The notes under the pieces are model-generated. The model saw only the letters and a list, made by a program, of their open reading frames with translations, had not been told where the DNA came from and did not search any database. Both the position numbers and the translations under genes were made by a program. Source: DATFVJ01 sp963826515 (GTDB lineage: Bacteria; Actinomycetota; Actinomycetes; Streptosporangiales; Streptosporangiaceae). Taken from it: a stretch of DNA of 64,000 bases. Location: contig CAWGXI010000010.1 of NCBI GenBank assembly GCA_963826515.1, forward strand, positions 434,001 to 498,000, in the 5' to 3' direction. Of this stretch, positions 25,066 through 33,270 are shown piece by piece (position 1 is the first letter of the stretch; each line of letters opens with the position of its first letter).

Positions 25066-26883
25066 TCAGGGTGTCACGATAGGGAACTGCCTGTTGGGGC
25101 TGTCGAGCACGCCGAGCAGGGTGGCGAGGTGTTTCGGGTCGCCGTCCATCTGGATGCCGTCCAGGCTCTGGGTAGCGAGCATCTTAAGCAGCTGCGGTTT
25201 TGTCAGCGTGAGGGTCATCTCGGCCGGCCGCGCGCCGGGAGGTGGCGCGGACTGCACCAGGACGCCATTCGCGAGCCGCAGCCTGACCTGCTGATTCAGG
25301 TCAGTCAGCGTCCAGTCGATGGTCAGGTCGATGTCCCATGCCTTGGGCCCGTTAACGCGGATGGCGAGCGAGTCGAAGACCTGCTCGACGGTGAGCGCGG
25401 CAAATAGGTCGGGACCCATGGTGTCAATGTCGGTTGCGGCCAGTTTTCCGCGCAGTTCCTGCGCGCCTTGCAGGTAGAAGTTGCGCCAGGTGCCGTTCTC
25501 CGCGCCGTGGCCCAGCTGCTCGTACACCTCGGCGAGCAGGGACCTCGCGTCCGTGCGGCCCGGATCGGCGAACACGGCGTGGTTGAGTAGCTGCGCGGCG
25601 AAGCGGAGGTCCCCGGATGATACGTAACCTCTGGCCTTGCTGACCACCGCGTCCGTGCCACCCATGCAGTCGACATAGCGCTTGGCCGACTCGACGGGCG
25701 GGTGCTCCCACAGGTGCGCGGGATTGCCATCGAACCAGCCCATGTAGTGCTGGTAGATGGCCTTGACGTTGTGGCTGACCGAGCCGTAGTAACCACGCGC
25801 GTGCCAGGCGGCGCGCAGCGCGGGCGGCAGTTCGATCATCTCGGCGATCTCGATGCCGGTGTAACCCTGGTTGAGCAGCCGCAGCGTCTGGTCGTGCAGG
25901 TAGGCGTACAGGTCCCGCTGCCCGGCCAGGAAGGTGCTGATCCGGTCCTGGCCGAACGTGGGCCAGTGGTGGGACGCGAAAAGCACGTCGGACTTCCCCG
26001 CGAAAAGCGTGATCGCCTCGGTGAGGTAGTTCGCCCAGGTATGCGGGTTACGTACCACGGCGCCGCGCAGGGTGAGCAGGTTGTGCAGGTTGTGCGTGGC
26101 GTTCTCGGCCATGCAGACCGCACGCCGGCCGGGGAAGTAGAAGTTCATTTCAGCCGGCGCCTCGGTGCCGGGCGTGAGCTGAAAGACGATCCGTACCCCG
26201 TCCACAACTTCTTCCTGGCCGGTGTAGGTAATGTCCAGCGTGGGCGGGATCAGGGAAATCGTGCCGGTCGAAGTGGTCTGGCCGAGGCCGCAGCCGATCT
26301 GCCCGCCAGGCCCGTGGCCGAGTCCGGGGCCGTACATGTACACCGCGCGGCGGGTCATCGCCGTACCCGCGTACACGTTCTCGCTGATCGCATGCTCGAG
26401 GAATCCCGCCGGGGCGATGATCGGGACATCGCCGCCTGGTGGCACCACGCCGCGGACGCCGCCGAAGTGGTCGCCATGCGAGTGGGTGTAGATCACCGCA
26501 GTTACCGGTCGCTGGAGAGCGCTGCCGCGGTGCTCACGGTAGAGGCCGAGCGCGGCGGCCGCCGTCTCCACCGAGATCAGCGGGTCGATGACGATGACGC
26601 CCTTGCTGCCCTCGACGAAGGAAATGTTCGACAGATCCAGGCCACGAACCTGGAAGATGCCCTCGGCCACCTGGTAGAGGCCCTGCTCCGAACACAGCTG
26701 GGACTGCCGCCACAGGCTGGGGTTCGCGGTGTCCGGGCACGGCCCTGACAGGAACGAGTACGCGTCGTTGTCCCAGACCACTCGTCCGGTGGAGTCCTTC
26801 ACCACGCACGGTTCGAGCGCGCCGATCTTCCCTCTTTCGGCGTCGTCGAAGTCGGACCGCTCGTCGAACCGCAGTTCGCTCAC
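25066..26883 (-). CDS. alkylsulfatase (metallo-beta-lactamase fold)
   Basis: About 605 residues. I chose the GTG at 26883 because GAGGAG lies six bases upstream; a longer frame reaches 26958. The metallo-beta-lactamase domain carries the zinc motif His134-Ser-His136-Gly-Asp138-His139 ('VIYTHSHGDHFGGV'). An alkylsulfatase dimerisation domain follows, including 'FASHHWPTFGQDRISTFLAG' and 'YYGSVSHNVKAIYQHYMGWF', and then an SCP2-like C-terminal lipid-binding domain from about residue 485. The length matches the SdsA1/BDS1 family, which releases sulfate from alkyl sulfates. No signal peptide is obvious. Confidence 0.9.
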   Translation of the reverse strand: MSELRFDERSDFDDAERGKIGALEPCVVKDSTGRVVWDNDAYSFLSGPCPDTANPSLWRQSQLCSEQGLYQVAEGIFQVRGLDLSNISFVEGSKGVIVIDPLISVETAAAALGLYREHRGSALQRPVTAVIYTHSHGDHFGGVRGVVPPGGDVPIIAPAGFLEHAISENVYAGTAMTRRAVYMYGPGLGHGPGGQIGCGLGQTTSTGTISLIPPTLDITYTGQEEVVDGVRIVFQLTPGTEAPAEMNFYFPGRRAVCMAENATHNLHNLLTLRGAVVRNPHTWANYLTEAITLFAGKSDVLFASHHWPTFGQDRISTFLAGQRDLYAYLHDQTLRLLNQGYTGIEIAEMIELPPALRAAWHARGYYGSVSHNVKAIYQHYMGWFDGNPAHLWEHPPVESAKRYVDCMGGTDAVVSKARGYVSSGDLRFAAQLLNHAVFADPGRTDARSLLAEVYEQLGHGAENGTWRNFYLQGAQELRGKLAATDIDTMGPDLFAALTVEQVFDSLAIRVNGPKAWDIDLTIDWTLTDLNQQVRLRLANGVLVQSAPPPGARPAEMTLTLTKPQLLKMLATQSLDGIQMDGDPKHLATLLGVLDSPNRQFPIVTP

Positions 26884-27006
26884 GCCACGCTCCTCGCTGT
26901 CATCCCGCTGCCGTATCGGCACAGGCGACTGACCAGGCATCACCTGTCCCACGATCACGAGGGTAGCCTCGCGACGTGGACGGGCGACAGCCGCGGCCCG
27001 TCAGGA

Positions 27007-28026
27007 TCAGCTGACGCTGGCGCGGACGACGTATGGCTGGACCAGGCCAAGGCCGCGGGCGGGCCTGCGCACGATCTGGGTCAGCTGAAATTCGTCGTCG
27101 CGGTCAAGGACACCCGCCATCTGCTCGTCCACGAGCACCGTGCCTGGCCGCGCCAGCGACGTGAGCCGGCTCGCCAGGTTGACGGTGGTGCCGAAGACGT
27201 CACCCATGACCGGCAGGACCGGACCGTACGCGACTCCCGACCGCACGTCCGGGCCAAGTTCGCCGCCATAAGCGTCCGCGAGCCGCAGCGCGATGCGGGC
27301 CGCGGTCCGCGGCTCGTCGGCGATGAACAGCACCTCGTCGCCGAGCGTCTTGACAAGCCGGCCGCTGTCCTCGGTCGCGATGTCAGCCGCCATCGATTCG
27401 AAGCCCTCCACGAGCGCCGCGAGCTCGACCTCGTCGAGTTCCCTGCTGAGCTCGGTGAACGCCACCAGATCGGCGAACCCGACCGCCACGGGCACCCGGC
27501 TTGGAAGCACCCCGTCGGCACCCGCCGCGACCGCGAGCGCGCGTGTCCCCGCGGCCGCGACCTGCCGCCGCCATGCGTGGCCGATCAGCGCTTCCATCCG
27601 CGGCATGAGCAACTCGGCGATGCCGAGCACGCGGTCTACCTGGCCGGGACCCGGCGGTTGCCGCGGATCGAGCAGCGTGCCCGTGATGATGTCGACCTGC
27701 CACTCGGCAAGCCTCGCCATGGTCTGGCCCATGGCACGCGCCAGCCGGATCGCGGTCTCGTCGCCCAGCGCGCCCCGCGTCCGCAGCTCAGCCGTGATCC
27801 GGGCGGCCGCGACGTCGTTCTCGGTGAAGGCCACCGCATCGGCAGGGAGCTCAGCGAATCCGAGCGCGCGCCACAGGCGCCTGGCGAACTCGAAATCCAG
27901 GCCGGCCAGCGCGGCGGTCTGCTGGCGCGTGTAGCGGGGCTTCGCGCCGAGCAGCAGCTCCTCGATCTGCGCCGGTTGCGGCAGCTCCTCCGGATCCGTA
28001 GCGGTCACCTCCTCGGCGGCACCCAC
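27007..28026 (-). CDS. class III adenylate/guanylate cyclase with N-terminal regulatory domain
   Basis: About 339 residues. Residues 25-165 resemble the autoinhibitory domain of the pH-sensing cyclase Rv1264 ('YTRQQTAALAGLDFEFARRLWRALGF', 'AMGQTMARLAEWQVDII'). The catalytic domain follows from about 178: 'VGFADLVAFTELSRELDEVE' with the first metal-binding Asp, 'LVKTLGDEVLFIAD' with the Gly-Asp metal site, and 'DVFGTTVNLASRLTSLA' with the transition-state Asn/Arg. It makes cAMP (less likely cGMP). This fits the presence of a CRP-type palindrome at the window's left end. Soluble protein. Confidence 0.85.
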   Translation of the reverse strand: MGAAEEVTATDPEELPQPAQIEELLLGAKPRYTRQQTAALAGLDFEFARRLWRALGFAELPADAVAFTENDVAAARITAELRTRGALGDETAIRLARAMGQTMARLAEWQVDIITGTLLDPRQPPGPGQVDRVLGIAELLMPRMEALIGHAWRRQVAAAGTRALAVAAGADGVLPSRVPVAVGFADLVAFTELSRELDEVELAALVEGFESMAADIATEDSGRLVKTLGDEVLFIADEPRTAARIALRLADAYGGELGPDVRSGVAYGPVLPVMGDVFGTTVNLASRLTSLARPGTVLVDEQMAGVLDRDDEFQLTQIVRRPARGLGLVQPYVVRASVS

Positions 28027-28069
28027 GCGACCCGGGCCTGTTCAGGCACCGGCCCGGGCTGACCGGCGG

Positions 28070-28585
28070 TCAGCGTTCCTCCTGTACCGCCGTCGTGCGC
28101 TGCTGCTCCTCCTCGACCAGCTGATACAAGGTGCTCTGTACCTTTTCCACCTGCGGGATCTCGGTAAGCACGAGCTGGCCGTGCTCACCAGCGGACTCAA
28201 CTACGAGCCTGCCACAGCCGAGCATCCGGTCAATGATGCCGTGCGAGAACGACACGTCGTTGACCCGGTTCAGCGGGATGTCCCGGCCGAACCTGGACAG
28301 GATCCCCGACCGCATCCGGAATCTCCTCGTGGTGAGCTCATAGGTCGTTGTCCGCCAGCGGAGCACGGGGATTCCGGCGAAGATGGCGGCCACGATGAAG
28401 GCAGCTCCTGCCACCACGCCCCGGCCAATTGTGGCGGCGGAGCCGAACGGGATCAGCACGAGCGCTGCCGCCGCGGCGACGACTACCACCGCCAGGATCA
28501 CGACCGGGCCAATGACCGTCTTCCAGTGCGGGTGCATGATGAGCACGGGCCGTTCGCCCTCGATGAGCGAGCTGTCGTGACGCAT
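28070..28585 (-). CDS. PH domain-containing membrane protein
   Basis: About 171 residues from the ATG at 28585. Two hydrophobic segments near residues 24-47 and 52-72 precede a bacterial PH (bPH2) domain with 'TTYELTTRRFRMRSGILSRF' and 'NRVNDVSFSHGIIDRMLGCGRLVVESAGE'. It is downstream of the biotin ligase gene on the same strand, an arrangement also found in mycobacteria. Function unknown; membrane anchored. Confidence 0.85.
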   Translation of the reverse strand: MRHDSSLIEGERPVLIMHPHWKTVIGPVVILAVVVVAAAAALVLIPFGSAATIGRGVVAGAAFIVAAIFAGIPVLRWRTTTYELTTRRFRMRSGILSRFGRDIPLNRVNDVSFSHGIIDRMLGCGRLVVESAGEHGQLVLTEIPQVEKVQSTLYQLVEEEQQRTTAVQEER

Positions 28586-28625
28586 GCGCTCATGCTGACA
28601 TGACGCGCCGCGAAACGTAACGCCA

Positions 28626-29516
28626 TCAGCGGACGTGTACGACATCCCCGGCGCTGACAGCGGTGAGCGCGTCGCCGGTCCTGACCACGAGCCGCCCGTG
28701 CGCGTCGATATCGGCCGCCATGCCCGCGAGTACCTGGCCACCGGGCAGTTCCACCCGTACCGCGCGGCCGATCGTGTCGCACAGGCTCTCGTACTGCTGC
28801 CGCAGCCCGCAGCCGTCCGGATCGCGGGCCCAGCGCAGGTAAAGGTGCTCGAGTTCGCCAAGCACGGCCACCAGCAACCGGTCCCTGGGCACTAGCGCTC
28901 CCTCCGCCTCGAGCGAGGTAGCGGAGGTCCCGGCCGGACCTGGCGGCGCCGCGGAGACATTGATGCCGATGCCCGCGACGATAGCGCCGCCTTTTTGCTC
29001 CGCGAGGATCCCGGCCAGCTTCTTGTGCCGCACGAGCACGTCGTTGGGCCATTTCAGGGCGGCGTCGATCTGGGCCACGCGGCGCAGGGCCGACGCCGCC
29101 GCCACACCGGTGAGCAGCGGCACCCACCCGCGGCGGCTCGCCGGCACGTCCGCAGGGCGCAGCAGCACCGAGCAGATCACCGCTGTCCGCGGGGGGCTCA
29201 CCCAGCTACGGCCCATCCGCCCGCGACCGGCGGTCTGCGTCTCGGCCGCGAGAACCACGCCCTCGGGCGTACCGGCCTCGGCGGCCTTGAGCAGATCCGT
29301 ATTGGTAGAACCCGTCGCGTCCACCACCCGGATCTCACGCCACAACCCACCGGGCCGGATCAGCGCCTGCGCCAGATCTGCGGCTCTGAGGGGTGGCGGC
29401 GCCAGTTCCACTGGGCCGCCGCCTGCTGGGCCGCCGCCTGCCGGGCCGCCGCCTGCCGGGCCGCCGCCTGCCGGGCCGCCGCCTGCCGGGCCGCCGCCTG
29501 CTGGGCCACTGTCCAT
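28626..29516 (-). CDS. birA: biotin-[acetyl-CoA-carboxylase] ligase with repetitive N-terminus
   Basis: About 296 residues from the ATG at 29516, which follows GGAAGGGGGAG. Residues 4-37 are tandem Gly-Pro-Ala-Gly-Gly repeats. The catalytic domain then starts: 'VVDATGSTNTDLLKAAEAG', the biotin/ATP loop 'AAETQTAGRGRMGRSWVSP' and 'LKWPNDVLVRHKKLAGIL'. The C-terminal SH3-like part ends 'VSAGDVVHVR'. There is no N-terminal DNA-binding domain, so it is a group I ligase without repressor function. It biotinylates the carboxyl carrier domain of acyl-CoA carboxylases such as the AccA3-like protein in this window. Confidence 0.9.
   Translation of the reverse strand: MDSGPAGGGPAGGGPAGGGPAGGGPAGGGPAGGGPVELAPPPLRAADLAQALIRPGGLWREIRVVDATGSTNTDLLKAAEAGTPEGVVLAAETQTAGRGRMGRSWVSPPRTAVICSVLLRPADVPASRRGWVPLLTGVAAASALRRVAQIDAALKWPNDVLVRHKKLAGILAEQKGGAIVAGIGINVSAAPPGPAGTSATSLEAEGALVPRDRLLVAVLGELEHLYLRWARDPDGCGLRQQYESLCDTIGRAVRVELPGGQVLAGMAADIDAHGRLVVRTGDALTAVSAGDVVHVR
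29413..29507. repeat. 15-bp tandem repeat array at the birA 5' end
   Basis: The 15-base unit (GGGCCGCCGCCTGCC on the plus strand) recurs at 29413, 29428, 29443, 29458, 29473, 29488 and 29503 with few substitutions. Read on the minus strand it adds Gly-Pro-Ala-Gly-Gly units directly after the BirA start. Confidence 0.92.
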
Positions 29517-29580
29517 CGCTCCCCCTTCCGGCTCCCAGCCATTGTGACCCTTAGGCTCAGATCGTTCGGCTGCGGCTCCA

Positions 29581-29763
29581 GGGCGTCCCGTAGAACTCGG
29601 TGGATCCGGCGGTGCTCCAGGCGGCGATCCGGCAAGGCCCTGCTTGTTCACGAGGAGCCGAGTCGAACTATCGGCGACGACGACAGCTGCTTCCACGACC
29701 CCGGTCGTTCGTCTGGGGTCGTGGGCGGCACTGCGCGCCGCCAAAGATCTGCGGGACACGCTC
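29581..29763 (+). mobile_element. MITE-like element, copy A
   Basis: About 183 bases with imperfect terminal inverted repeats (GGGCGTCCCGTAGA at the left; the reverse complement of the right end reads GAGCGTGTCCCGCAGATC). TA follows the right end. An internal hairpin has arms CCACGACCCC and GGGGTCGTGG. Two related copies lie at 37057-37236 and 47481-47666. There is no open frame of its own, so it would be non-autonomous. It lies between birA and a membrane protein gene. Confidence 0.75.
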
Positions 29764-29820
29764 TAGTAGCGTGGTCGGGATCGAACTGCTTTACGGGGAA
29801 GCTCGCTGCGGAGGAGGCCT

Positions 29821-31371
29821 GTGCCCGAGGATGCCGCGGAGAAGGCCGTGGTTGCGCATGCACCGGCGGTTGCGCAGGTGCATGCGCGGTACCGCGTCCG
29901 CGCGTTCGCGGCGCGCCACTGGATGATCGCCGCGGTGCTCGCACTGGCCGCGGTACCGCGTGCGTTTGCCGTCCTCGCCTACCGGCCAGTGGAGTGGTTC
30001 AACGACTCCTACAGCTATGTCAGCGCCGCTGTAGCACTTGTCCCTGAGACGATCCGGCCGAGCGGTTACGCGCTGTTCCTTGCCGCGCTTGAGCCGCTGC
30101 ACAGTTTCGCGCTGGTGACGCTCGCACAGCATGTGCTTGGGCTTGCCACCGGCCTTGCCGTATACGCGGTGCTCCGGGTGCGCGGGGCACGGGCGTGGGT
30201 GGCGGCGCTCGCCGCCGTGCCCGTGCTGTTCGATGCCTACGAGATTCAGCTTGAGCACCTGGTGATGGCCGACACCTTGTTCATGTTCCTGATCACGGCC
30301 GCGATCGTCCTGCTGTGCTTGCGTGACCAGCCCGGATGGATCGCCGCCGCGGCTGCAGGCCTGCTGCTGGGGGGATCGGCGATCGTCCGCACGGATGGAC
30401 GGCCACTGCTCGTAGTAGCCGCACTATGCCTGATCGTCCGGCGGGGCGGCTGGCGCCCGGTCACCGCCCTGGTCGTGGCCGGGATGCTGCCGGTTGCCGC
30501 CTACATTGGCTGGTTCCACGCCTCCCGCGGGGAATACGCGATTACTCAGGGTGACGGAGCCTTCCTTTACAGCCGGGCGATGGCCTTCGCGGATTGCGCG
30601 AAGATGAACCCGCCCGCGCGGCTACGGCCGCTGTGCGACAACCGGCCGCCGGCCAGACGGCCGCCGTCGGCCGACTACATCTGGGAAGCGAACCCGCTGC
30701 GGACTTACGCGGGAAATCCATGGAGCCCGGTCGCAAGCAAGCTCGGCGGCGACTTCGCGTGGCTCGCTGTCCGCAGGCAACCGGCGGACTACCTGTGGGC
30801 GACGGCGAAGGACCTGGGGCGCACATTCGCCTGGACCCGTTCCCCGCAGTTCCCTGATCCGGCGACGGCCCTCCAATATCAGTTCGGCACCAGCGACACG
30901 CCGCTGCCTGGGTGGGCGCCCATCGCCAAGCTGCGCAGCTATCAGCCGGGCAACCTGACCACCCGCGTCTACCGGCCGTTCTCTTCGCTGCTTGTCAGTT
31001 ACCAGCGTTACGTCTACTTCCGCGGGCCACTGCTGCTGCTTACCCTGCTGATCGGCGCGGCCGGGGTGGTCACAGGCCGGCGGCGCGGGGCGCCAGGTCT
31101 GCTGCCGTGGTGCGCCGCGGTCGCGCTCATCATCGTGCCGCCCGCCACGGCGGGCTTCAGCTACCGATACGTGCTCGCGGCCATTCCATGCGCGTGTATC
31201 GCGGCGGGCCTCGCGGGCATATCGGCACACATCCGCCAGGGTTCACCTCAGCAGGTCCAGCTGGTCGCCGTCGGCAGCGACCAGCCGGAAGGCGCCGAAG
31301 CGGCGAGCGCCGAGGGCTCCGCAGCCGGAAGGGCACAGCCGGAGGGGCACGGCCGGAGGGCTCCGCTATAG
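29821..31371 (+). CDS. polytopic membrane protein, GT-C glycosyltransferase-like
   Basis: About 516 residues from a GTG. About ten hydrophobic segments alternate with short loops. An early acidic loop ('YRPVEWFNDSYSYVSAA') and 'PSGYALFLAALEPLHSF' recall the first luminal loop of GT-C/GT39-type transferases that use polyprenyl-phosphate sugars. 'PVLFDAYEIQLEHLVMADTL' is strongly shared with the paralogue encoded next. The C-terminal 60 residues are hydrophilic and low complexity. It probably modifies a cell-envelope glycan or protein, but donor and acceptor are unknown. It is followed by 27-base repeats that begin over its stop codon. Confidence 0.7.
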   Translation: MPEDAAEKAVVAHAPAVAQVHARYRVRAFAARHWMIAAVLALAAVPRAFAVLAYRPVEWFNDSYSYVSAAVALVPETIRPSGYALFLAALEPLHSFALVTLAQHVLGLATGLAVYAVLRVRGARAWVAALAAVPVLFDAYEIQLEHLVMADTLFMFLITAAIVLLCLRDQPGWIAAAAAGLLLGGSAIVRTDGRPLLVVAALCLIVRRGGWRPVTALVVAGMLPVAAYIGWFHASRGEYAITQGDGAFLYSRAMAFADCAKMNPPARLRPLCDNRPPARRPPSADYIWEANPLRTYAGNPWSPVASKLGGDFAWLAVRRQPADYLWATAKDLGRTFAWTRSPQFPDPATALQYQFGTSDTPLPGWAPIAKLRSYQPGNLTTRVYRPFSSLLVSYQRYVYFRGPLLLLTLLIGAAGVVTGRRRGAPGLLPWCAAVALIIVPPATAGFSYRYVLAAIPCACIAAGLAGISAHIRQGSPQQVQLVAVGSDQPEGAEAASAEGSAAGRAQPEGHGRRAPL

Positions 31372-31475
31372 CCAGTGACGCGGCCCACGGCGCCATAGCC
31401 GGTGACGCGGCCCACGGCGCCATAGCCGGTGACGCGGCCCACGGCGCCATAGCCGGTGACGCGGCCCACGGCGAT
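31368..31475. repeat. 27-bp tandem repeat, four copies
   Basis: Four nearly identical 27-base units (start ATAGCCGGTGACGCGGCC) run from 31368 to 31475; the first has one substitution and contains the stop codon of the upstream membrane protein gene. No gene uses the remaining copies. Confidence 0.92.
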
Positions 31476-31741
31476 CAGCAGAAAGGCGTCACGATGCCCC
31501 GTGGCTCCGCCAGAACCCTACGACGCCAGGCCGAACTGACAACCGCTATCCGCCGCGGCGGTGCCCCGGCCCGCGAAATCTCCCACCCTCAACGATCGGC
31601 CAAATGTTCTGCCGCAACGCTCCGACCTGGGAAGCTGCGATGCTAGCCTGGGCACCCGCGGTCGTCATCCTGTTGACCACCTATGGCGCCCAGCGCGACG
31701 CCGGCCAGCGGTGATGAGCGGACCTGACGCAATGGGAGATC
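31476..31741. other. spacer between the two GT-C-like genes
   Basis: About 266 bases without a supported gene. A short frame from 31494 encodes about 50 Arg/Ala-rich residues with no recognisable motif. I see no hairpin or promoter that I would trust. Confidence 0.4.
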
Positions 31742-33232
31742 ATGAAGGGCCTGCAGGCGATCCGGGCATTCCCCGGTCACAACCGCACCTTCACGGTCGC
31801 GTTCTTGCTCGCGGCAGCCGTTCGGGTAGTGACCATGATCGCATTCAGGCCCGCGATCTGGTTCGGCGGGGACTCGGCGAGCTACCTGGCCGTCGCGCTA
31901 CAGCACAAGCCCGACCGCAGCCGGGAATCAGGCTATGGGCTGTTCTTGTGGCTCCTGTCCCCGTTCCACAGCTTCATGCTGGTCGTGGCGGTTCAGCACG
32001 TGCTCGGCCTGCTCATGGGACTCGCCGTCTACCTGCTGCTGCGCCGGCGCTTCCTGCTGCCCGCGTGGGGGGCGACGCTCGCTGCGCTACCTGTGCTCTT
32101 CGATGCCTACCAGATCCAGCTGGAACACGAGATCCTGTCCGATGTCGTATTCGAGGCTCTGGTCGTGGCGGCCGTCGTCGTCGCGTCGTGGTGGCGCGGA
32201 GACCGGCGCGCCTGGGCCGACGTCAGCGCCGGCCTGCTGCTCGCGGTCTCCGCGACTGTCCGGCCCATCGGGCTACCGCTCCTCGCGCTATACCTCTGCT
32301 ATCTGCTGCTGCGCCGGGCCCGCTGGCGGATCTTTGGCGCCACCTTGCTCGCCGCGGCGATCCCGCTCGTGATGTACCTTGCCTGGTTCGATTCCAACTA
32401 CCACTTGGTGAACTTCACCCGGAGCAGCGGGATCTTCCTGTGGGCGAGGACCATGAGCTTCGCCAACTGCTCGGTGATCAAGCCACCCGCGGCCGAGGCT
32501 GCGCTCTGCCCGGCCACCACGCACCGGCTGGGGGCGTCGAGCTACATCTGGTTGCCGCAATCCCCGCTGAACGAGATGCCCGGTGGGCGGTTCTCCATCA
32601 GGAAGAACAGCCTCGCCCAGAATTTCGCGCTGCGCGCGATCACCGCGCAGCCGGCCGGCTACGCCACGGCTGTGCTGCATGACTTCACCCTGAGCTTCTA
32701 CTGGAACCGCCCGCAGCATCCGAGCGCCTACACCGCGGACAAGTACCAGTTCGCGGCGGCTGAGCGGCTCTGGGCATCGCCAGGCTTGCGCACCCCCGGT
32801 GGCGGCACCCTGGGCGCTGACCAGCGCGCCTACTCAGGATCGGCGTCCTCAGCGACCAAGGCGGCTGAGCCCTACGCCGGTTTCATGCGCGGATATCAGC
32901 GCTTCGTCTACCTGCGCGGCACGGTCCTCGGGGTCATCCTGCTCATCGGCTTCGCCGCCATCGTGAGGTCCTGGCCCGGCGGCGGCATCCGGCGGCTGCG
33001 CGGCTGGGGCGGGCCCGCGCTGCTGCCCTGGCTCACCGCAGTCGGCCTGCTCCTCGTACCAGCGGCGACGGCCGACTTCGACCTGCGGTACACGGTCCCA
33101 GCCATGCCCGTCGCCTGCATCGCCGCCGCGCTCGCGTTCGTTCGCCCCGGCGCCCCGGGCAAGGACGGCGCGCCTCGGAGCCCACGTGAAGCGGGCCAGG
33201 AGACCGCGACGCAGCCGCAGCCGCAGCCGTAA
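31742..33232 (+). CDS. polytopic membrane protein, GT-C-like, paralogue of the upstream gene
   Basis: About 496 residues from the ATG at 31742. Same organisation as the preceding gene: first helix, an acidic loop ('AFRPAIWFGGDSASYLAVAL'), 'SGYGLFLWLLSPFHSFMLVV', 'PVLFDAYQIQLEHEILSDVV', further helices and a long external loop with Trp/Tyr-rich motifs. Late 'GYQRFVYLRG' matches 'SYQRYVYFRG' in the paralogue. The two genes clearly arose by tandem duplication and have diverged. A lipid-linked-sugar glycosyltransferase role is inferred from topology only. Confidence 0.7.
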   Translation: MKGLQAIRAFPGHNRTFTVAFLLAAAVRVVTMIAFRPAIWFGGDSASYLAVALQHKPDRSRESGYGLFLWLLSPFHSFMLVVAVQHVLGLLMGLAVYLLLRRRFLLPAWGATLAALPVLFDAYQIQLEHEILSDVVFEALVVAAVVVASWWRGDRRAWADVSAGLLLAVSATVRPIGLPLLALYLCYLLLRRARWRIFGATLLAAAIPLVMYLAWFDSNYHLVNFTRSSGIFLWARTMSFANCSVIKPPAAEAALCPATTHRLGASSYIWLPQSPLNEMPGGRFSIRKNSLAQNFALRAITAQPAGYATAVLHDFTLSFYWNRPQHPSAYTADKYQFAAAERLWASPGLRTPGGGTLGADQRAYSGSASSATKAAEPYAGFMRGYQRFVYLRGTVLGVILLIGFAAIVRSWPGGGIRRLRGWGGPALLPWLTAVGLLLVPAATADFDLRYTVPAMPVACIAAALAFVRPGAPGKDGAPRSPREAGQETATQPQPQP

Positions 33233-33270
33233 CCAAGCCCGGCGACTGGGTCGTCCCCGGCGTGGCAGGC

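Noticed and set aside
30912..31646. Plus-strand frame encoding repeats Ala-Ile-Ala-Gly-Asp-Ala-Ala-His-Gly
   Set aside because: Most of it is an alternative frame of the GT-C-like gene; only the repeat region is unique, and it has no start or ribosome site of its own.
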